Part shown: one piece after another, positions 17,192-25,628 of the stretch | Numbering within the stretch: position 1 is the stretch's first letter | How the letters are laid out: the number at the start of each line of letters is the position of its first letter | DNA from: CAZEHS01 sp964649745 | GTDB taxonomy: Bacteria; Bacillota; Clostridia; Peptostreptococcales; Acidaminobacteraceae | Length of the DNA: 64,000 nucleotides | NCBI GenBank assembly: GCA_964649745.1 | Contig: CAZYQI010000014.1 | Location: 1-64,000, forward strand | Direction: 5' to 3' | Notes under the pieces: model-generated | What the model was told of the DNA's origin: nothing | The model's input: the letters and a program-made list of their open reading frames with translations, nothing else | Database searches by the model: none | Translations under genes and position numbers: made by a program

Positions 17192-18186
17192 TGTATCAGT
17201 CCTTCCCTGTCTATCACTGCATGGGCCTCCCTGAAGGTGTCTTCAAAGCCCTTTAGGTTCTTATTTCGCCATGGAATCAGATACCCGTTGAGATCATCCG
17301 TCGTTTTCCCGTTCACGGACCATTTTGCCGTAACCAGATATAAGGAGTAATGCAGACGATCATCCTGATCCACGCTTTGAGTCACTTTCTTTCCATAGGT
17401 TTCTGAACCCACCAGCAGCACCTTATCCTTTAGGTGCTCTTTCAATGTAAGGGCCATTATTTCCGAGCAGGAGGCGCTCTCTTCATTCAACAGAATGACA
17501 ATTTTATCGAAATTCATCATTTGTGGATCCGACACATATTGATATCGGCTGAGGTCGTTGTACTCCTCCTCAAAAATAACCGTTCCGGGGAGCAGGCTGT
17601 CACACACCTGAACACACTGGTCAATCATACCGCCGGGGTTATCTGTCAGATCGAATACCACCACCCGTTTACCGTTCTTCTGGATTTCTTTCAATGCATC
17701 GATAACCCGCTCACCGGTTTGATAGGCGAATTGATGAAACTGGATGACCGGCACCCCCTCCTTCTCAAAGGTGGAGAAATCGTCCACATAGTCATAGTCA
17801 TTCACCTCTGAATAGTCGCGGCGACTGTCCACAACAGAATCATAATAAAAATAGGTGTATGTATCTCCGGATAAATCCGATAAACCGTAAACGTAATTTT
17901 CGAAATCCCTGTAGGATTTCAAGGGTCTATCGGTTAATTCTGCACGAAGCTCACGATACGTATCGGTATCGAATATATCCTCATAGTAATAGTTGTATTC
18001 AATATTGCTGACCATGTCCTCAACCAGGCTGTCTGACATGATTCCGAATTCCGCTCCGACCCGCTCCATTATCCCCCGGCCATCCACCATGAACAATAGG
18101 AAAGCAACTAGGAAACAGCAGATCAGCAGGAGCATCGTCCTTCTGGAATTCGGTCTTTTCGGCTTGAAATCCTCGTCTGTAATCAT
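17188..18186 (-). CDS. Membrane-anchored S41-family serine peptidase-like protein
   Basis: A 332-residue protein with one N-terminal transmembrane helix (TMLLLICCFLVAFLLFMVDG), so the domain lies outside the membrane. The C-terminal half is an S41/C-terminal processing peptidase core: VVVFDLTDNPGGMIDQCVQV, IVILLNEESASCSEIMALTL with the catalytic Ser (about 237-239), and ETYGKKVTQ with the catalytic Lys (about 266). No PDZ domain is seen, which sets it apart from CtpA/CtpB. The ATG at 18186 follows AAAGGGGTG; longer starts would put extra residues before a clean membrane anchor. Coupled to the GNAT gene downstream. Confidence 0.82.
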   Translation of the reverse strand: MITDEDFKPKRPNSRRTMLLLICCFLVAFLLFMVDGRGIMERVGAEFGIMSDSLVEDMVSNIEYNYYYEDIFDTDTYRELRAELTDRPLKSYRDFENYVYGLSDLSGDTYTYFYYDSVVDSRRDYSEVNDYDYVDDFSTFEKEGVPVIQFHQFAYQTGERVIDALKEIQKNGKRVVVFDLTDNPGGMIDQCVQVCDSLLPGTVIFEEEYNDLSRYQYVSDPQMMNFDKIVILLNEESASCSEIMALTLKEHLKDKVLLVGSETYGKKVTQSVDQDDRLHYSLYLVTAKWSVNGKTTDDLNGYLIPWRNKNLKGFEDTFREAHAVIDREGLIQ

Positions 18187-18243
18187 TTGGTTCACCCCTT
18201 TATCCATCCATGATAACATAAAACCTCCGATGCCGAGAAAATG

Positions 18244-18268
18244 AAAAAACGGCACAAGGCCGTTTTTT
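18244..18268 (-). terminator. Bidirectional hairpin after the 18292 gene
   Basis: AAAAAACGGC / GCCGTTTTTT with a 5-nt ACAAG loop: a compact terminator with A and T tracts on both sides, between the stop at 18292 and the S41 start. Confidence 0.8.
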
Positions 18269-18291
18269 AGAGTGCTGTGGGGTGCCACTGA

Positions 18292-18759
18292 CTATTCTGG
18301 CTGTCCAAAGGCTTCACGCATAAAGGAGGCCAGGGTGTTCTCATCAAAGCTACCCCCTTCATGGATTTTTCCAAGTTTCTTGATTTTGCAACTTTTTTCA
18401 CCGGGAACGATATACCCGACAATCAGGGATTCCACCAGGTCTTCTTCCTTGTTGTATTTGCCGATCTTTACCTCAATGGATTTTGACGTACGGATGAAGC
18501 GGATAAAGTTCTTGTGAATTGTAAGGGTGAGGATGATCTCATCCCCTTCATCGTAAGCAATAGCTCCACGAGAGGCCAAAATCAGATCCTTCATTTCGTT
18601 GTGTACAATCCGAAAATAGGCTCTTACGTCTTCTTCAGCCTGATCCAGCAATGCCTTTTCCTGCTGTTCATGATGCAGCTCTGCAAGTTCCTTCGCATAC
18701 TTGACATTCAATTTTTTAATCAGGTCTTCTTTATAGTCGTAGAAGAAATGTTTCGACAT
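18292..18759 (-). CDS. Hypothetical cytoplasmic protein, 155 aa
   Basis: I do not recognise it. Residues 1-60 are strongly helical and charged (KKLNVKYAKELAELHHEQQE) and likely form a coiled coil; residues 75-155 alternate short strands (IILTLTIHKNFIRFIRTSK, IEVKIGKYNK) and look like a small alpha/beta domain. There is no signal or membrane segment. The ATG at 18759 is preferred over a GTG three codons upstream because AAAGGGG is then 8 nt away. A terminator follows at once, so it is probably monocistronic. Confidence 0.65.
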   Translation of the reverse strand: MSKHFFYDYKEDLIKKLNVKYAKELAELHHEQQEKALLDQAEEDVRAYFRIVHNEMKDLILASRGAIAYDEGDEIILTLTIHKNFIRFIRTSKSIEVKIGKYNKEEDLVESLIVGYIVPGEKSCKIKKLGKIHEGGSFDENTLASFMREAFGQPE

Positions 18760-18879
18760 ATGCGGCACCCCTTTCGCGTTTGTTATTCATACTATACCCA
18801 CTGATTCACTATAAAAGCGACTTTCGCTAAATTTTCTCACCACGGATTTTTCACATCGTTCCTACTGCCTATTCCAACC

Positions 18880-19152
18880 CTATTTCGGAGACCATAATCC
18901 AATAAGTCCCTTTAAACCCTCCCAGTGAAGGATGATTTCCAGCATCAGGCTCAACACCCCGCAAAAGGCCCCAGCAGCAAGCCATTTTATCTTGTTTTTC
19001 TGGGCCCTGTATGCTTCAAGCTCGTATTCCCAGGCGAATCGGTGTTCCTTTGAAGGCAACCCCTTCCCATTGGAATAGTCTCCGGTACCGGAGCTTATCC
19101 CCCGCCGCTGTTTTTCTATTTCCAGTTGTTTTAGCAGTTCCTTGTGCGGCAT
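18880..19152 (-). CDS. Small membrane protein, 90 aa
   Basis: A 90-residue protein with a hydrophilic N-terminal 50 residues (HKELLKQLEIEKQRRGISS) and one C-terminal transmembrane helix (IKWLAAGAFCGVLSLMLEII). No family is recognised. It is tail-anchored in topology, so the charged part is probably cytoplasmic. It diverges from the membrane protein gene starting at 19303; the two starts are 150 nt apart and may share a regulatory region. Confidence 0.6.
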   Translation of the reverse strand: MPHKELLKQLEIEKQRRGISSGTGDYSNGKGLPSKEHRFAWEYELEAYRAQKNKIKWLAAGAFCGVLSLMLEIILHWEGLKGLIGLWSPK

Positions 19153-19302
19153 ACCGAACCTCCTGTAAGGCTACATTACCACGTTTTCTCTCTAAGTATA
19201 AAGAAACCGCGTCCATTTTTCATTGTTTTTTTTTTACCGGCAGGATTTATGCAACTTAAAGAGAATGTAGACCATATGTGCGATTACCATGGAGGTGATA
19301 GG

Positions 19303-21114
19303 ATGCACCTGATTGATGCCCAGTACAGGATACTGGATGTGTTTGAAAAGAACCCGCTGCAGAGCCTTATGCTGGGTTCTTCTGCGGATAATCCCGACGA
19401 TATCGTTGTTATAAACGAAATCATTTGGAGCCCTCTGTTCACGCGAGAATTAGCGGATTCGATTTTTGACGGCCTCATAAGCCTGAAAGCCCATTCTGAG
19501 GATGACACCAGCTGCCAGCTGGTCACCACCTACCATAAAGGAATGCCGATCATCAAATACCTTTCCAGCCGAACTCTGCCCTTTGGCAACCGCATTAACC
19601 TTTGCTACGGATTCCTTAAGGATATGGTCTCCTATACCGCCTTCCGGCCTTGGATGCAGGATATCCTGATCGATGAAGATCAGATCATTGTATGGGAAGA
19701 TCAATTGCTTTACAATGAGCTGCTGGTTTTTAAAACGGATGATGCCGACTATCCTGAAAGTGTTCCTTTCTCAAAGGTTCAGAAAAAAATCCTCAGAATC
19801 ATCGGAAAACTGATTGGCAATGTTCAAGATGCCAGTCCTGCTCTGATCAGCTTTATGGACCGACTAAAGGGCGGCACAGAGGATATGTGTTCCCTGCAGG
19901 GGATCTATGAGGAATTTCAAAAGGTATACCTGTACGACTATTATCTGGATCAGGAGGATATCCCCCAGGAGCCAGTTTCCGGCAATGTTGTTCTTATGCC
20001 CGATGAAATGGATGCTGAAACAGAACTGCCTGTTGATGAGGAGCAGGAACCTGATTCAGAAATCAGCCATGACCCCGACCCTGTACCGAGTATCTGGGAT
20101 TCTCCCGTTGACGAGTTCCCTGTCACCATGGATACAGATGAAATTGCCATGAACCCGTCTGATTCTTCAGAGAAAGAACCCAGCGTTGTCTTGCCAATAC
20201 TTCAACAGTTGGATGCCGTTGATTCGGACATGGAAAAAAATCTGGAACTTTTCTTCAACAGAGACAAGCAGCAGGCAGAAATGCCCATCGAAGAAGAAGA
20301 ACAGCCTGAAAAAAAGAAAAAATGGCCTTGGCTTATGGCTGTCGTGTTGTTGATTGTATTGGTACTGTGGGCATCATCGGACTTGCTTTTCCCCAGCAAA
20401 GATCCCGTCGCCGGTTTTTCGGGAAGTCTGGAGAATGGTGTATGGCATCTTAAAAACACCTCTACCTTCAGTACAGGGGAAACCTTTAAACGTTCAGAGT
20501 GGCTGGTGTATCTGGACGGCAACCTGATTGCCCGCTATGACACACAGGATCTCACCTTCCCGTTGGAGGATGCCGGGACATACCGGGTCACCCTCCGTGT
20601 AATGGACAACAGCGGCCGCTGGAGTCCCCTTTTAAAAAAGACACTGGACAGCACTCAGAAGAGCAATGCGGCCGCCCCTCCTCCCGCTACGGATGCGCCA
20701 ACTAAGCCCATAGCTGGAGGCGAGGAGATGGATCAGTTGAAAATCAGTTTTTCTGCTGATCGGACACAAATGGATACCGTTTTTTTTCGAACAGGATCCT
20801 ATTCTCTCAAAATAAATCCGGGTAAAACACCGGAAATGTTGGAAGTTAGTGGCCTTAGCCTGAACAATAACGGCATGGTATCACTTTGGATTGCCGGCGA
20901 CAATACAGCGGCAGTTTCCATGGATTTCACAGGTTACAGTAAGAATTCCAAGGTATTTGTCAAGGAATTCACCCATAATCCAGTGGCATCCAAGGAGTGG
21001 GAAATGCGTCAATTCACCGTAGAGTCCAAAACCCCGGTAGATCGAATCACCGTTTCAGTAAAAAGCAACGCCTCCGTTTATATCGACGATCTGAACATCG
21101 ACAGCTTTAAATAG
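19303..21114 (+). CDS. Single-pass membrane protein with pseudokinase-like N-terminus and extracellular beta domains
   Basis: A 603-residue protein. Residues 1-210 recall the layout of an Hanks-type kinase: a YRILDVFEKNPLQSLMLGS glycine-loop-like start, a VVINEI strand, a hinge-like YHKGMPIIKYLSS, and DILIDEDQIIVWED where a kinase has its catalytic loop and DFG region, but HRD and DFG are missing, so it would be inactive. An acidic linker (about 240-370) leads to KKKKWPWLMAVVLLIVLVLW, one transmembrane helix. The exterior part has an Ig/PKD-like domain and a C-terminal jelly-roll, carbohydrate-binding-like domain ending YIDDLNIDSFK. The ATG at 19303 has GGAGGTGAT in front and is clearly the start. 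The kinase reading is inference. Confidence 0.7.
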   Translation: MHLIDAQYRILDVFEKNPLQSLMLGSSADNPDDIVVINEIIWSPLFTRELADSIFDGLISLKAHSEDDTSCQLVTTYHKGMPIIKYLSSRTLPFGNRINLCYGFLKDMVSYTAFRPWMQDILIDEDQIIVWEDQLLYNELLVFKTDDADYPESVPFSKVQKKILRIIGKLIGNVQDASPALISFMDRLKGGTEDMCSLQGIYEEFQKVYLYDYYLDQEDIPQEPVSGNVVLMPDEMDAETELPVDEEQEPDSEISHDPDPVPSIWDSPVDEFPVTMDTDEIAMNPSDSSEKEPSVVLPILQQLDAVDSDMEKNLELFFNRDKQQAEMPIEEEEQPEKKKKWPWLMAVVLLIVLVLWASSDLLFPSKDPVAGFSGSLENGVWHLKNTSTFSTGETFKRSEWLVYLDGNLIARYDTQDLTFPLEDAGTYRVTLRVMDNSGRWSPLLKKTLDSTQKSNAAAPPPATDAPTKPIAGGEEMDQLKISFSADRTQMDTVFFRTGSYSLKINPGKTPEMLEVSGLSLNNNGMVSLWIAGDNTAAVSMDFTGYSKNSKVFVKEFTHNPVASKEWEMRQFTVESKTPVDRITVSVKSNASVYIDDLNIDSFK

Positions 21115-21128
21115 CATCCCATGAAACA

Positions 21129-21152
21129 GGCCGGCCCCTATCGGGACCGGCC
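21129..21152 (+). terminator. Terminator after the 19303 gene
   Basis: GGCCGG-C-CCC / GGG-A-CCGGCC hairpin with a short TAT loop followed by TTTACTG, 15 nt past the stop codon. Confidence 0.75.
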
Positions 21153-21526
21153 TTTACTGCGCAAACCGTTAAACCATAAAACATTCTTTTAATCTTCCGC
21201 CTTGCATAAGGTTCCGAAACCATCCACAAGTTAAAACCGCGTAACCAATCTGTAAATCGTCTTTCCAAATCATCTTAATTCATAATCATTAACTCTTGTT
21301 ACTGTTTCTTGTACTGTTTCTTGTTCCTAAGTCCTTTTGTAACACGTTTTGCTCTGTCATGCGTTTCTTCCGCAGAAAACAACTTTCTTACTTTGTGCGT
21401 ACTTCGATTTCGTTCTTGCCGCAAAAGCTATTCTAAAATTCGACGCCATTCAAATCAATTGCCTGTAAAGCTGTTCTCAAACCGAATCAGTCTTACTGGA
21501 AAATATTCGAATCATCAAATCTGAAA

Positions 21527-21625
21527 TTACACGCCACTCTCTGCATGCCCGGTGGAACCATCCCCTTTTACGTTTCCAGTATCAACCAGCATGTTCATAC
21601 TCTCGTACCCTTGTGGTGGAATCAT
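21527..21625 (-). CDS. Candidate 32-aa ORF overlapping a tandem repeat
   Basis: MIPPQGYESMNMLVDTGN is the start of a 32-residue reading frame. It includes two direct repeats, GGGGATGATTCCACCA and GGGGATGGTTCCACCG, 67 nt apart but in different reading frames, which argues that the repeat is not conserved as protein. Upstream there is TTGCTA-16 nt-TGG-TATAAT and a 17-nt hairpin. A small RNA is as likely as a peptide; the ribosome binding site is poor. Confidence 0.2.
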   Translation of the reverse strand: MIPPQGYESMNMLVDTGNVKGDGSTGHAESGV

Positions 21626-21666
21626 CCCCTTATATGATGATTCGCAGGTATCTCACCTGCACCTTC

Positions 21667-21694
21667 ATTATACCACCCACATCTGCAATAGCAA
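21667..21694 (-). promoter_or_regulatory. Putative minus-strand promoter
   Basis: TTGCTA, 16-nt spacer ending TGG, then TATAAT: an extended -10 promoter. It would start a transcript just ahead of the GCAGGTGAGATACCTGC hairpin and the 21527-21625 repeat region. Confidence 0.45.
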
Positions 21695-22015
21695 TGTAAG
21701 TAGCCGTTAATCCATTATCAGTATAAGAGCGAACGCCCGGTATGGCTTTCGTTGTTCTATCCAATTTAAACAGCTGCAGCCGTTGATCTATAAACATTTT
21801 TAATTGCTATTTATTTAACACTATACATGGCTATGCAAAATTATATTTTGAGGAATCCTATATGCCCTTTTATATGGCTTTAACCGCAAGGCCTGGGGCT
21901 TATAATTCCGTAATCGTACGATACTCCCGGATCAGTGTGCAGTTTAATCTCTTTTCCATGGTTAAAGTTCCCAACGCTTCTGCCGATATACTGGATAAGA
22001 ACAGGAGGAATTGCC

Positions 22016-22672
22016 ATGGACGGCATCCGTAAAGCATCACCCATTGGAAAAGATGAGGCACGGAATAAATACCTTAAAACCCTTCGCTACTCCCCTAAGG
22101 CTTCCGTTATCGACGCGGTTGAGCCCATTCGTCCTGCCGTCAATCAGCTCAACAATCAAAAGCCTAACCTTCTGTTCGACGTGGATATCCTCACCCGTCA
22201 TCTGGATAACCTGCAAAATGCCTATCGAAATCTGGAAGAACAAAAAAAGAAATACAAGGACCTGATGCGCAACTACTTAAAGGATCCCGAGTTTTTTATG
22301 GGACTGATAAAAGAACTGGTCAAACAATTCAATCAGACCACCGCATGCATCCTTACCTTCGATCGTGCCTATCAAACCCGTCATTCCGAAACCCTGGGTG
22401 ACACCTTAGCCCGTCAGCAATTTAATTTTGAACAGATTGGAATCCGTATAGTCGGTGTCAATCAACTGGAATTCGATGCCCATCTCTTTCGAAAAAGCGT
22501 TCGGGAAAACAGCGATTTCTTCGAATCCCAATTTCGCCCGGCAATCCTCCTCTTTGAACAGGCGTTTGTCTATATCAGCAGGATACAGATCCCTACCGGA
22601 CATTCCCAGACCAGGAAAACGGCTGCCTCTCCAGTGACTGAAGGAACCTCGCACATTAATCAGAAGGTATAA
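22016..22672 (+). CDS. Hypothetical protein with weak FliD C-terminus-like pattern
   Basis: A 218-residue helical, soluble protein. A central coiled-coil-like stretch (LQNAYRNLEEQKKKYKDLMR) is followed by LIKELVKQFNQTTACILTF and QQFNFEQIGIRIVGVNQLEF with DAHLFRKSVRENSDFFESQF. The last two resemble the end of flagellar cap protein FliD (LxxLGIxxxxxGxLxxDxxKLxxALxxNxxxVxxLF), but the N-terminal FliD domains are missing and no flagellar gene is adjacent. The ATG at 22016 has AGGAGG seven nt upstream; a long in-frame extension has none. It ends at a strong convergent terminator. Confidence 0.6.
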   Translation: MDGIRKASPIGKDEARNKYLKTLRYSPKASVIDAVEPIRPAVNQLNNQKPNLLFDVDILTRHLDNLQNAYRNLEEQKKKYKDLMRNYLKDPEFFMGLIKELVKQFNQTTACILTFDRAYQTRHSETLGDTLARQQFNFEQIGIRIVGVNQLEFDAHLFRKSVRENSDFFESQFRPAILLFEQAFVYISRIQIPTGHSQTRKTAASPVTEGTSHINQKV

Positions 22673-22676
22673 GGAA

Positions 22677-22707
22677 AAGGGGCCGCTTCTGCTGGAAGCG
22701 GCCCCTT
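22677..22707. terminator. Bidirectional terminator
   Basis: Perfect 13-bp stem AAGGGGCCGCTTC / GAAGCGGCCCCTT with a 5-nt loop, lying between the convergent stops at 22672 and 22713. Confidence 0.85.
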
Positions 22708-22712
22708 CATTG

Positions 22713-22883
22713 CTACACAATGGAATTATGCTTAATATGATTTCTGTATTCCTGTATCTCACGTATTCGCTGGTCCTGTTCGAAATTCTTGCGAATGCGT
22801 TCCCTGTGCCTGTCTTCGTTTCGGTTGACATTGATATGTATATCCATAGAGCCTATGCGAAGCTTGAAGTTGTTCAGTGACAT
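22713..22883 (-). CDS. Small charged protein, 56 aa
   Basis: MSLNNFKLRIGSMDIHINVN begins a 56-residue, strongly charged protein whose second half is a helix of Arg/Glu/Asp/His (RHRERIRKNFEQDQRIREIQ). No family is recognised. AAGGAGG precedes the ATG at ideal spacing, and a bidirectional terminator follows the stop, so it is very likely a real gene. It sits just after an intrinsic terminator (22913-22943), which either ends an upstream transcript or attenuates this one. Confidence 0.65.
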   Translation of the reverse strand: MSLNNFKLRIGSMDIHINVNRNEDRHRERIRKNFEQDQRIREIQEYRNHIKHNSIV

Positions 22884-22912
22884 AAAGAGTCCTCCTTGAG
22901 AGAAAAAGAAAA

Positions 22913-22943
22913 AACCGTCGGTTGATAGATCAATCCTACGGTT
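22913..22943 (-). terminator. Terminator or attenuator just upstream of the 56-aa gene
   Basis: AACCGT...ACGGTT stem extended by ATTGAT/ATCAAC pairing, followed on the minus strand by TTTTTTCTTTTT. It ends about 30 nt before the start codon at 22883. Confidence 0.7.
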
Positions 22944-22975
22944 TCTGAGTATTTCCCGGTTATGGGCAATCAAAA

Positions 22976-23000
22976 AGCCATAGGACTGGAGCCTATGGCT
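22976..23000 (-). terminator. Terminator after the 23-codon gene
   Basis: Perfect 9-bp stem AGCCATAGG / CCTATGGCT with a 7-nt loop, followed by TTTTTG on the minus strand. Confidence 0.8.
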
Positions 23001-23027
23001 TAACATGTGCATCAGATGATGTTCAGG

Positions 23028-23099
23028 CTAAAATGCCACAGACCGTGCCATAAGGACACATTGAGTTTTAACTGCAGTGATGATCAAAGTGGTTTTCAT
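23028..23099 (-). CDS. Very small gene, 23-aa hydrophobic peptide
   Basis: MKTTLIITAVKTQCVLMARS starts a 23-residue peptide with a mostly hydrophobic first half and one cysteine. It has all the parts of a stand-alone gene: promoter TTGCTT-17 nt-TATAGT (23146-23174), ribosome binding site AAAGGAGG nine nt before the ATG, stop at 23028, and an intrinsic terminator 28 nt later. The transcript would be only about 165 nt. It may be a small membrane peptide, a leader peptide or a coding small RNA; the function is unknown. Confidence 0.5.
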   Translation of the reverse strand: MKTTLIITAVKTQCVLMARSVAF

Positions 23100-23145
23100 A
23101 TAACACAGCCTCCTTTCGTTTGTTTAAGGGCTAACCCTTATGTTC

Positions 23146-23174
23146 ACTATACACGGCCACACAGGCCGAAGCAA
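23146..23174 (-). promoter_or_regulatory. Promoter of the 23-codon gene
   Basis: TTGCTT, exactly 17 nt, TATAGT, followed about 25 nt later by AAAGGAGG. Confidence 0.65.
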
Positions 23175-23237
23175 GCCTGGGGTACAATCTGTCATATTAC
23201 TGTAAAAAACAGGTTGTTATGTAAACCAACTCGCGGA

Positions 23238-24005
23238 TCAACTATGATCCGCATCCTCCCACCGGGCCAGATTGATGTAATACAGCCCCATCATCATCAG
23301 GCAGAGGGGATAGAAAAGGGGCATTGTCACAAGGAATATGGAAGACAGCAGATATAAAATGGCTGTCAGAACCTGTGCATGGATGGCAACCACAAAGCTG
23401 TCACGATAACTGAGCGCTTTCCTTGAAAAGGCGTAAACAACCCTCCCGAAAAACATGGTAATGGTGGCGCTGATAAATACCATCACGATACCATAAAGAC
23501 CGCCCAGGGGGATTAGAAACCATCCTCCCAGTTTCATTGTTGACACTAAGCCTTTAAGATCTTCCTTTCCAAAATCCTCTTTGAGAAAATCCTTATAAGT
23601 AATGTCGGTCCCTTTATTGAGGCCATTCCGTATAATCATTTTTGTTTTAGTAAAATAAAACCCGAAATCAGCACCGGCCTGGAGAGTTGTTTCTTCTGAA
23701 GCCGGATCCACAACAACCGCCAGCCCGTTCATATTCAGAGCATAGGGTGACTTTGAGGTGCTGGTAAGTACCCCCTCTGATATGGTGAAGGGAGAAAGAT
23801 GCAGGTGAATATCCTGAATAATGCTGTCAATGGTACGGTTCCATTCCACCAGTGGGCGGATCATTGAAAGGCTTCCAAAGAACAACGCAATCAATAGTGC
23901 AAACGTGACGGCTTTGGAGGTCTTATGCTTCAGAACCTCCGCATAATAGCTGATGTCATAGAGGCTGCGAAGCAGCTTCATTGGAAACGATGGGGTGTTA
24001 TTCAA
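23238..24005 (-). CDS. DUF1189 family membrane protein
   Basis: A 255-residue membrane protein matching the DUF1189 pattern: an N-terminal [20 protein letters not shown] segment, a first helix near 30-50, a large external loop (about 60-165), then three or four helices at the C-terminus ([39 protein letters not shown] and a third). Function unknown. The start is TTG at 24005: AGGAGG lies six nt before it, while the ATG eight codons later has no ribosome binding site. It overlaps the aroF stop by 8 nt and is the last gene of the folate operon. Confidence 0.82.
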   Translation of the reverse strand: MNNTPSFPMKLLRSLYDISYYAEVLKHKTSKAVTFALLIALFFGSLSMIRPLVEWNRTIDSIIQDIHLHLSPFTISEGVLTSTSKSPYALNMNGLAVVVDPASEETTLQAGADFGFYFTKTKMIIRNGLNKGTDITYKDFLKEDFGKEDLKGLVSTMKLGGWFLIPLGGLYGIVMVFISATITMFFGRVVYAFSRKALSYRDSFVVAIHAQVLTAILYLLSSIFLVTMPLFYPLCLMMMGLYYINLARWEDADHS

Positions 24006-24798
24006 AACGGCCCTCCTGATAGAATATTTGAATCCCTTGAACCAACTGGCGGTACTGCTCAGGACTCAGGGACTGCGGCCCGTCACACAGTGCTTCTGCA
24101 GGACGGATATGTGCCTCAATCATCAAACCGTCGGCCCCACATGCCAACGCTGCCCGGGACATGGGAAGAATCAGCTCCCTGCGACCTGTTCCATGGCTTG
24201 GGTCCACCAATACGGGAAGGCCGGTTTCGGTCTTCATTAAGGGCACCGCAGACAGATCCAGGGTATTACGGGTATGGGTCTCATAGGTGCGGATTCCCCG
24301 CTCGCACAGGATGATATTCGTGTTTCCGCTTTGAGCGATGTACTCTGCCGCCATGGTCCATTCCTTGATGGTGGCGCTCATGCCGCGCTTCAGCAGCACC
24401 GGCTTATTTAGTTTCCCTACTTCCTTAAGCAGGGCATAGTGATACATATTGCGGGAACCGATCTGAATAATGTCGGCCAGCTCCGCGACGGGCTCCAGCA
24501 GGGATACATCCGTAACTTCTGTGACCACAGGCACTCCGGCCAAGTCCCCCGCTTCCCGCAGATACTCCAGGCCCTTAAGACCCAGGCCCTGAAAATCGAA
24601 GGGACTGGTCCTGGGTTTAAAAACACCCCCTCGGAGTACATCCATTCCGATTTCCTTCAGCGCTAGGGCGGTTTCTATCACCTGTTCACGGCTTTCCACC
24701 GAACAGGGGCCCGCAATGAGTATGGGCCTTGAATCCATTCCAACGCTTAACCCTTTATAGGTCACTTTCCTTTGCATACCATTCAGTATTCGCTTCAT
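23998..24798 (-). CDS. aroF: 3-deoxy-7-phosphoheptulonate synthase (DAHP synthase, type I beta)
   Basis: A 266-residue cytoplasmic enzyme condensing PEP and erythrose 4-phosphate, the first shikimate-pathway step leading to chorismate. Motifs are [64 protein letters not shown] and [12 protein letters not shown]. It has the short type I beta form, without a fused regulatory domain. It overlaps folK by 44 nt; the first ATG is kept because GGAG lies five nt upstream. Its place in the folate operon makes sense, because p-aminobenzoate is made from chorismate. Confidence 0.95.
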   Translation of the reverse strand: MKRILNGMQRKVTYKGLSVGMDSRPILIAGPCSVESREQVIETALALKEIGMDVLRGGVFKPRTSPFDFQGLGLKGLEYLREAGDLAGVPVVTEVTDVSLLEPVAELADIIQIGSRNMYHYALLKEVGKLNKPVLLKRGMSATIKEWTMAAEYIAQSGNTNIILCERGIRTYETHTRNTLDLSAVPLMKTETGLPVLVDPSHGTGRRELILPMSRAALACGADGLMIEAHIRPAEALCDGPQSLSPEQYRQLVQGIQIFYQEGRFE

Positions 24799-25276
24799 AG
24801 GACTCCAGCTTTCTGATACCCTGCTCGGACAGCTTTTCCAAATAATTCGGCAGGTTGTAGAATGCCGATATCTCCGGTGTGCATACCTCCATCAGGGGAA
24901 TAAGGACAAAACTTCTTTCGAACATACGGGGATGGGGTATCTGCAGCTCCGGCTCATTAACCTGCTGTGTCCCCACCAGCAGGACGTCGGCATCGATGGT
25001 TCTTGGGCCCCACCGGATCACACGAACCCGCTCCAGATGACTTTCCACGGATCGGCAAAGTTCCAGAAGCCCCTGGGCTGAAAGGTCTGTTTCGCCCCGG
25101 AAGACTGCGTTGAGGAACGGCGGCTGATCCGTATAGCCTACAGGAGCGGTTTCATAGAGCGCCGACACGCGAACATTCTGAAAGTGTCCGGAGCTTATCA
25201 GAAATGCAACGGCCGCTTTCATCAGTAGAAAACGGTCTCCCAAATTGCTGCCAAGACCCAAATAGATATCATGCAT
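24755..25276 (-). CDS. folK: 6-hydroxymethyl-7,8-dihydropterin pyrophosphokinase
   Basis: A 173-residue enzyme (HPPK) that transfers pyrophosphate from ATP to hydroxymethyldihydropterin, making the substrate of FolP. Motifs are [11 protein letters not shown] at the N-terminus, [31 protein letters not shown] (the magnesium-binding D-x-D) and [16 protein letters not shown]. Length is normal for a single-domain HPPK. It overlaps folB by 8 nt and aroF by 44 nt. Confidence 0.97.
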   Translation of the reverse strand: MHDIYLGLGSNLGDRFLLMKAAVAFLISSGHFQNVRVSALYETAPVGYTDQPPFLNAVFRGETDLSAQGLLELCRSVESHLERVRVIRWGPRTIDADVLLVGTQQVNEPELQIPHPRMFERSFVLIPLMEVCTPEISAFYNLPNYLEKLSEQGIRKLESYEANTEWYAKESDL

Positions 25277-25628
25277 GCCGTGTTACCGATATTTCCGCAC
25301 AGTCTAAAATACCGGGTATAGGCGCCCCCGGCTTACGGACTGTGATGACGACCTCTTTAATGCGCGAATCCTGGTTCAGGATTTCAAGAGCAATCCGATG
25401 GCCCAGGGCCTCGATAAGATTCATGCGCTGGTCCTCAACGATGTGCCGGACGGTTTCATAGAGCTCACCGTAATGCACGGAGTCCTCCATTCGGTCGGAC
25501 ATACCGGCGGGGGTAAGATCCAAACGTACTTCGAGATCCACCTCAAAGCGCTGACCCAGTGCCGCTTCCTCTTGGAACAGCCCATGACGGCCAAAGAATC
25601 GCATATTTTTTAAACGGATGCTGTCCAC
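25269..25628 (-). CDS. folB: Dihydroneopterin aldolase
   Basis: A 119-residue tunnelling-fold enzyme that splits dihydroneopterin to hydroxymethyldihydropterin and glycolaldehyde. Motifs are MRFFGRHGLFQEEAALGQRF, the family-typical DLTPAGMSDRMEDSVHYGEL, and EALGHRIALEIL; the C-terminal strand EVVITVRKPGAPIPGIL is present. Length is standard. It overlaps folP by 19 nt and folK by 8 nt, so translation is coupled through the pathway. Confidence 0.96.
   Translation of the reverse strand: MDSIRLKNMRFFGRHGLFQEEAALGQRFEVDLEVRLDLTPAGMSDRMEDSVHYGELYETVRHIVEDQRMNLIEALGHRIALEILNQDSRIKEVVITVRKPGAPIPGILDCAEISVTRHA

Larger units (their letters stand above)
21156..22015. other. 860-bp gene-poor region
   Basis: AT-rich stretch with no convincing long gene on either strand. 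The visible content is a minus-strand promoter-like site near 21667-21694, a GCAGGT/ACCTGC hairpin just after it, a tandem repeat and a 32-codon ORF (21527-21625). The 71-codon plus-strand ORF around 21309 lacks a ribosome binding site and looks non-coding. The last 15 nt carry the AGGAGG of the gene at 22016. Confidence 0.5.
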
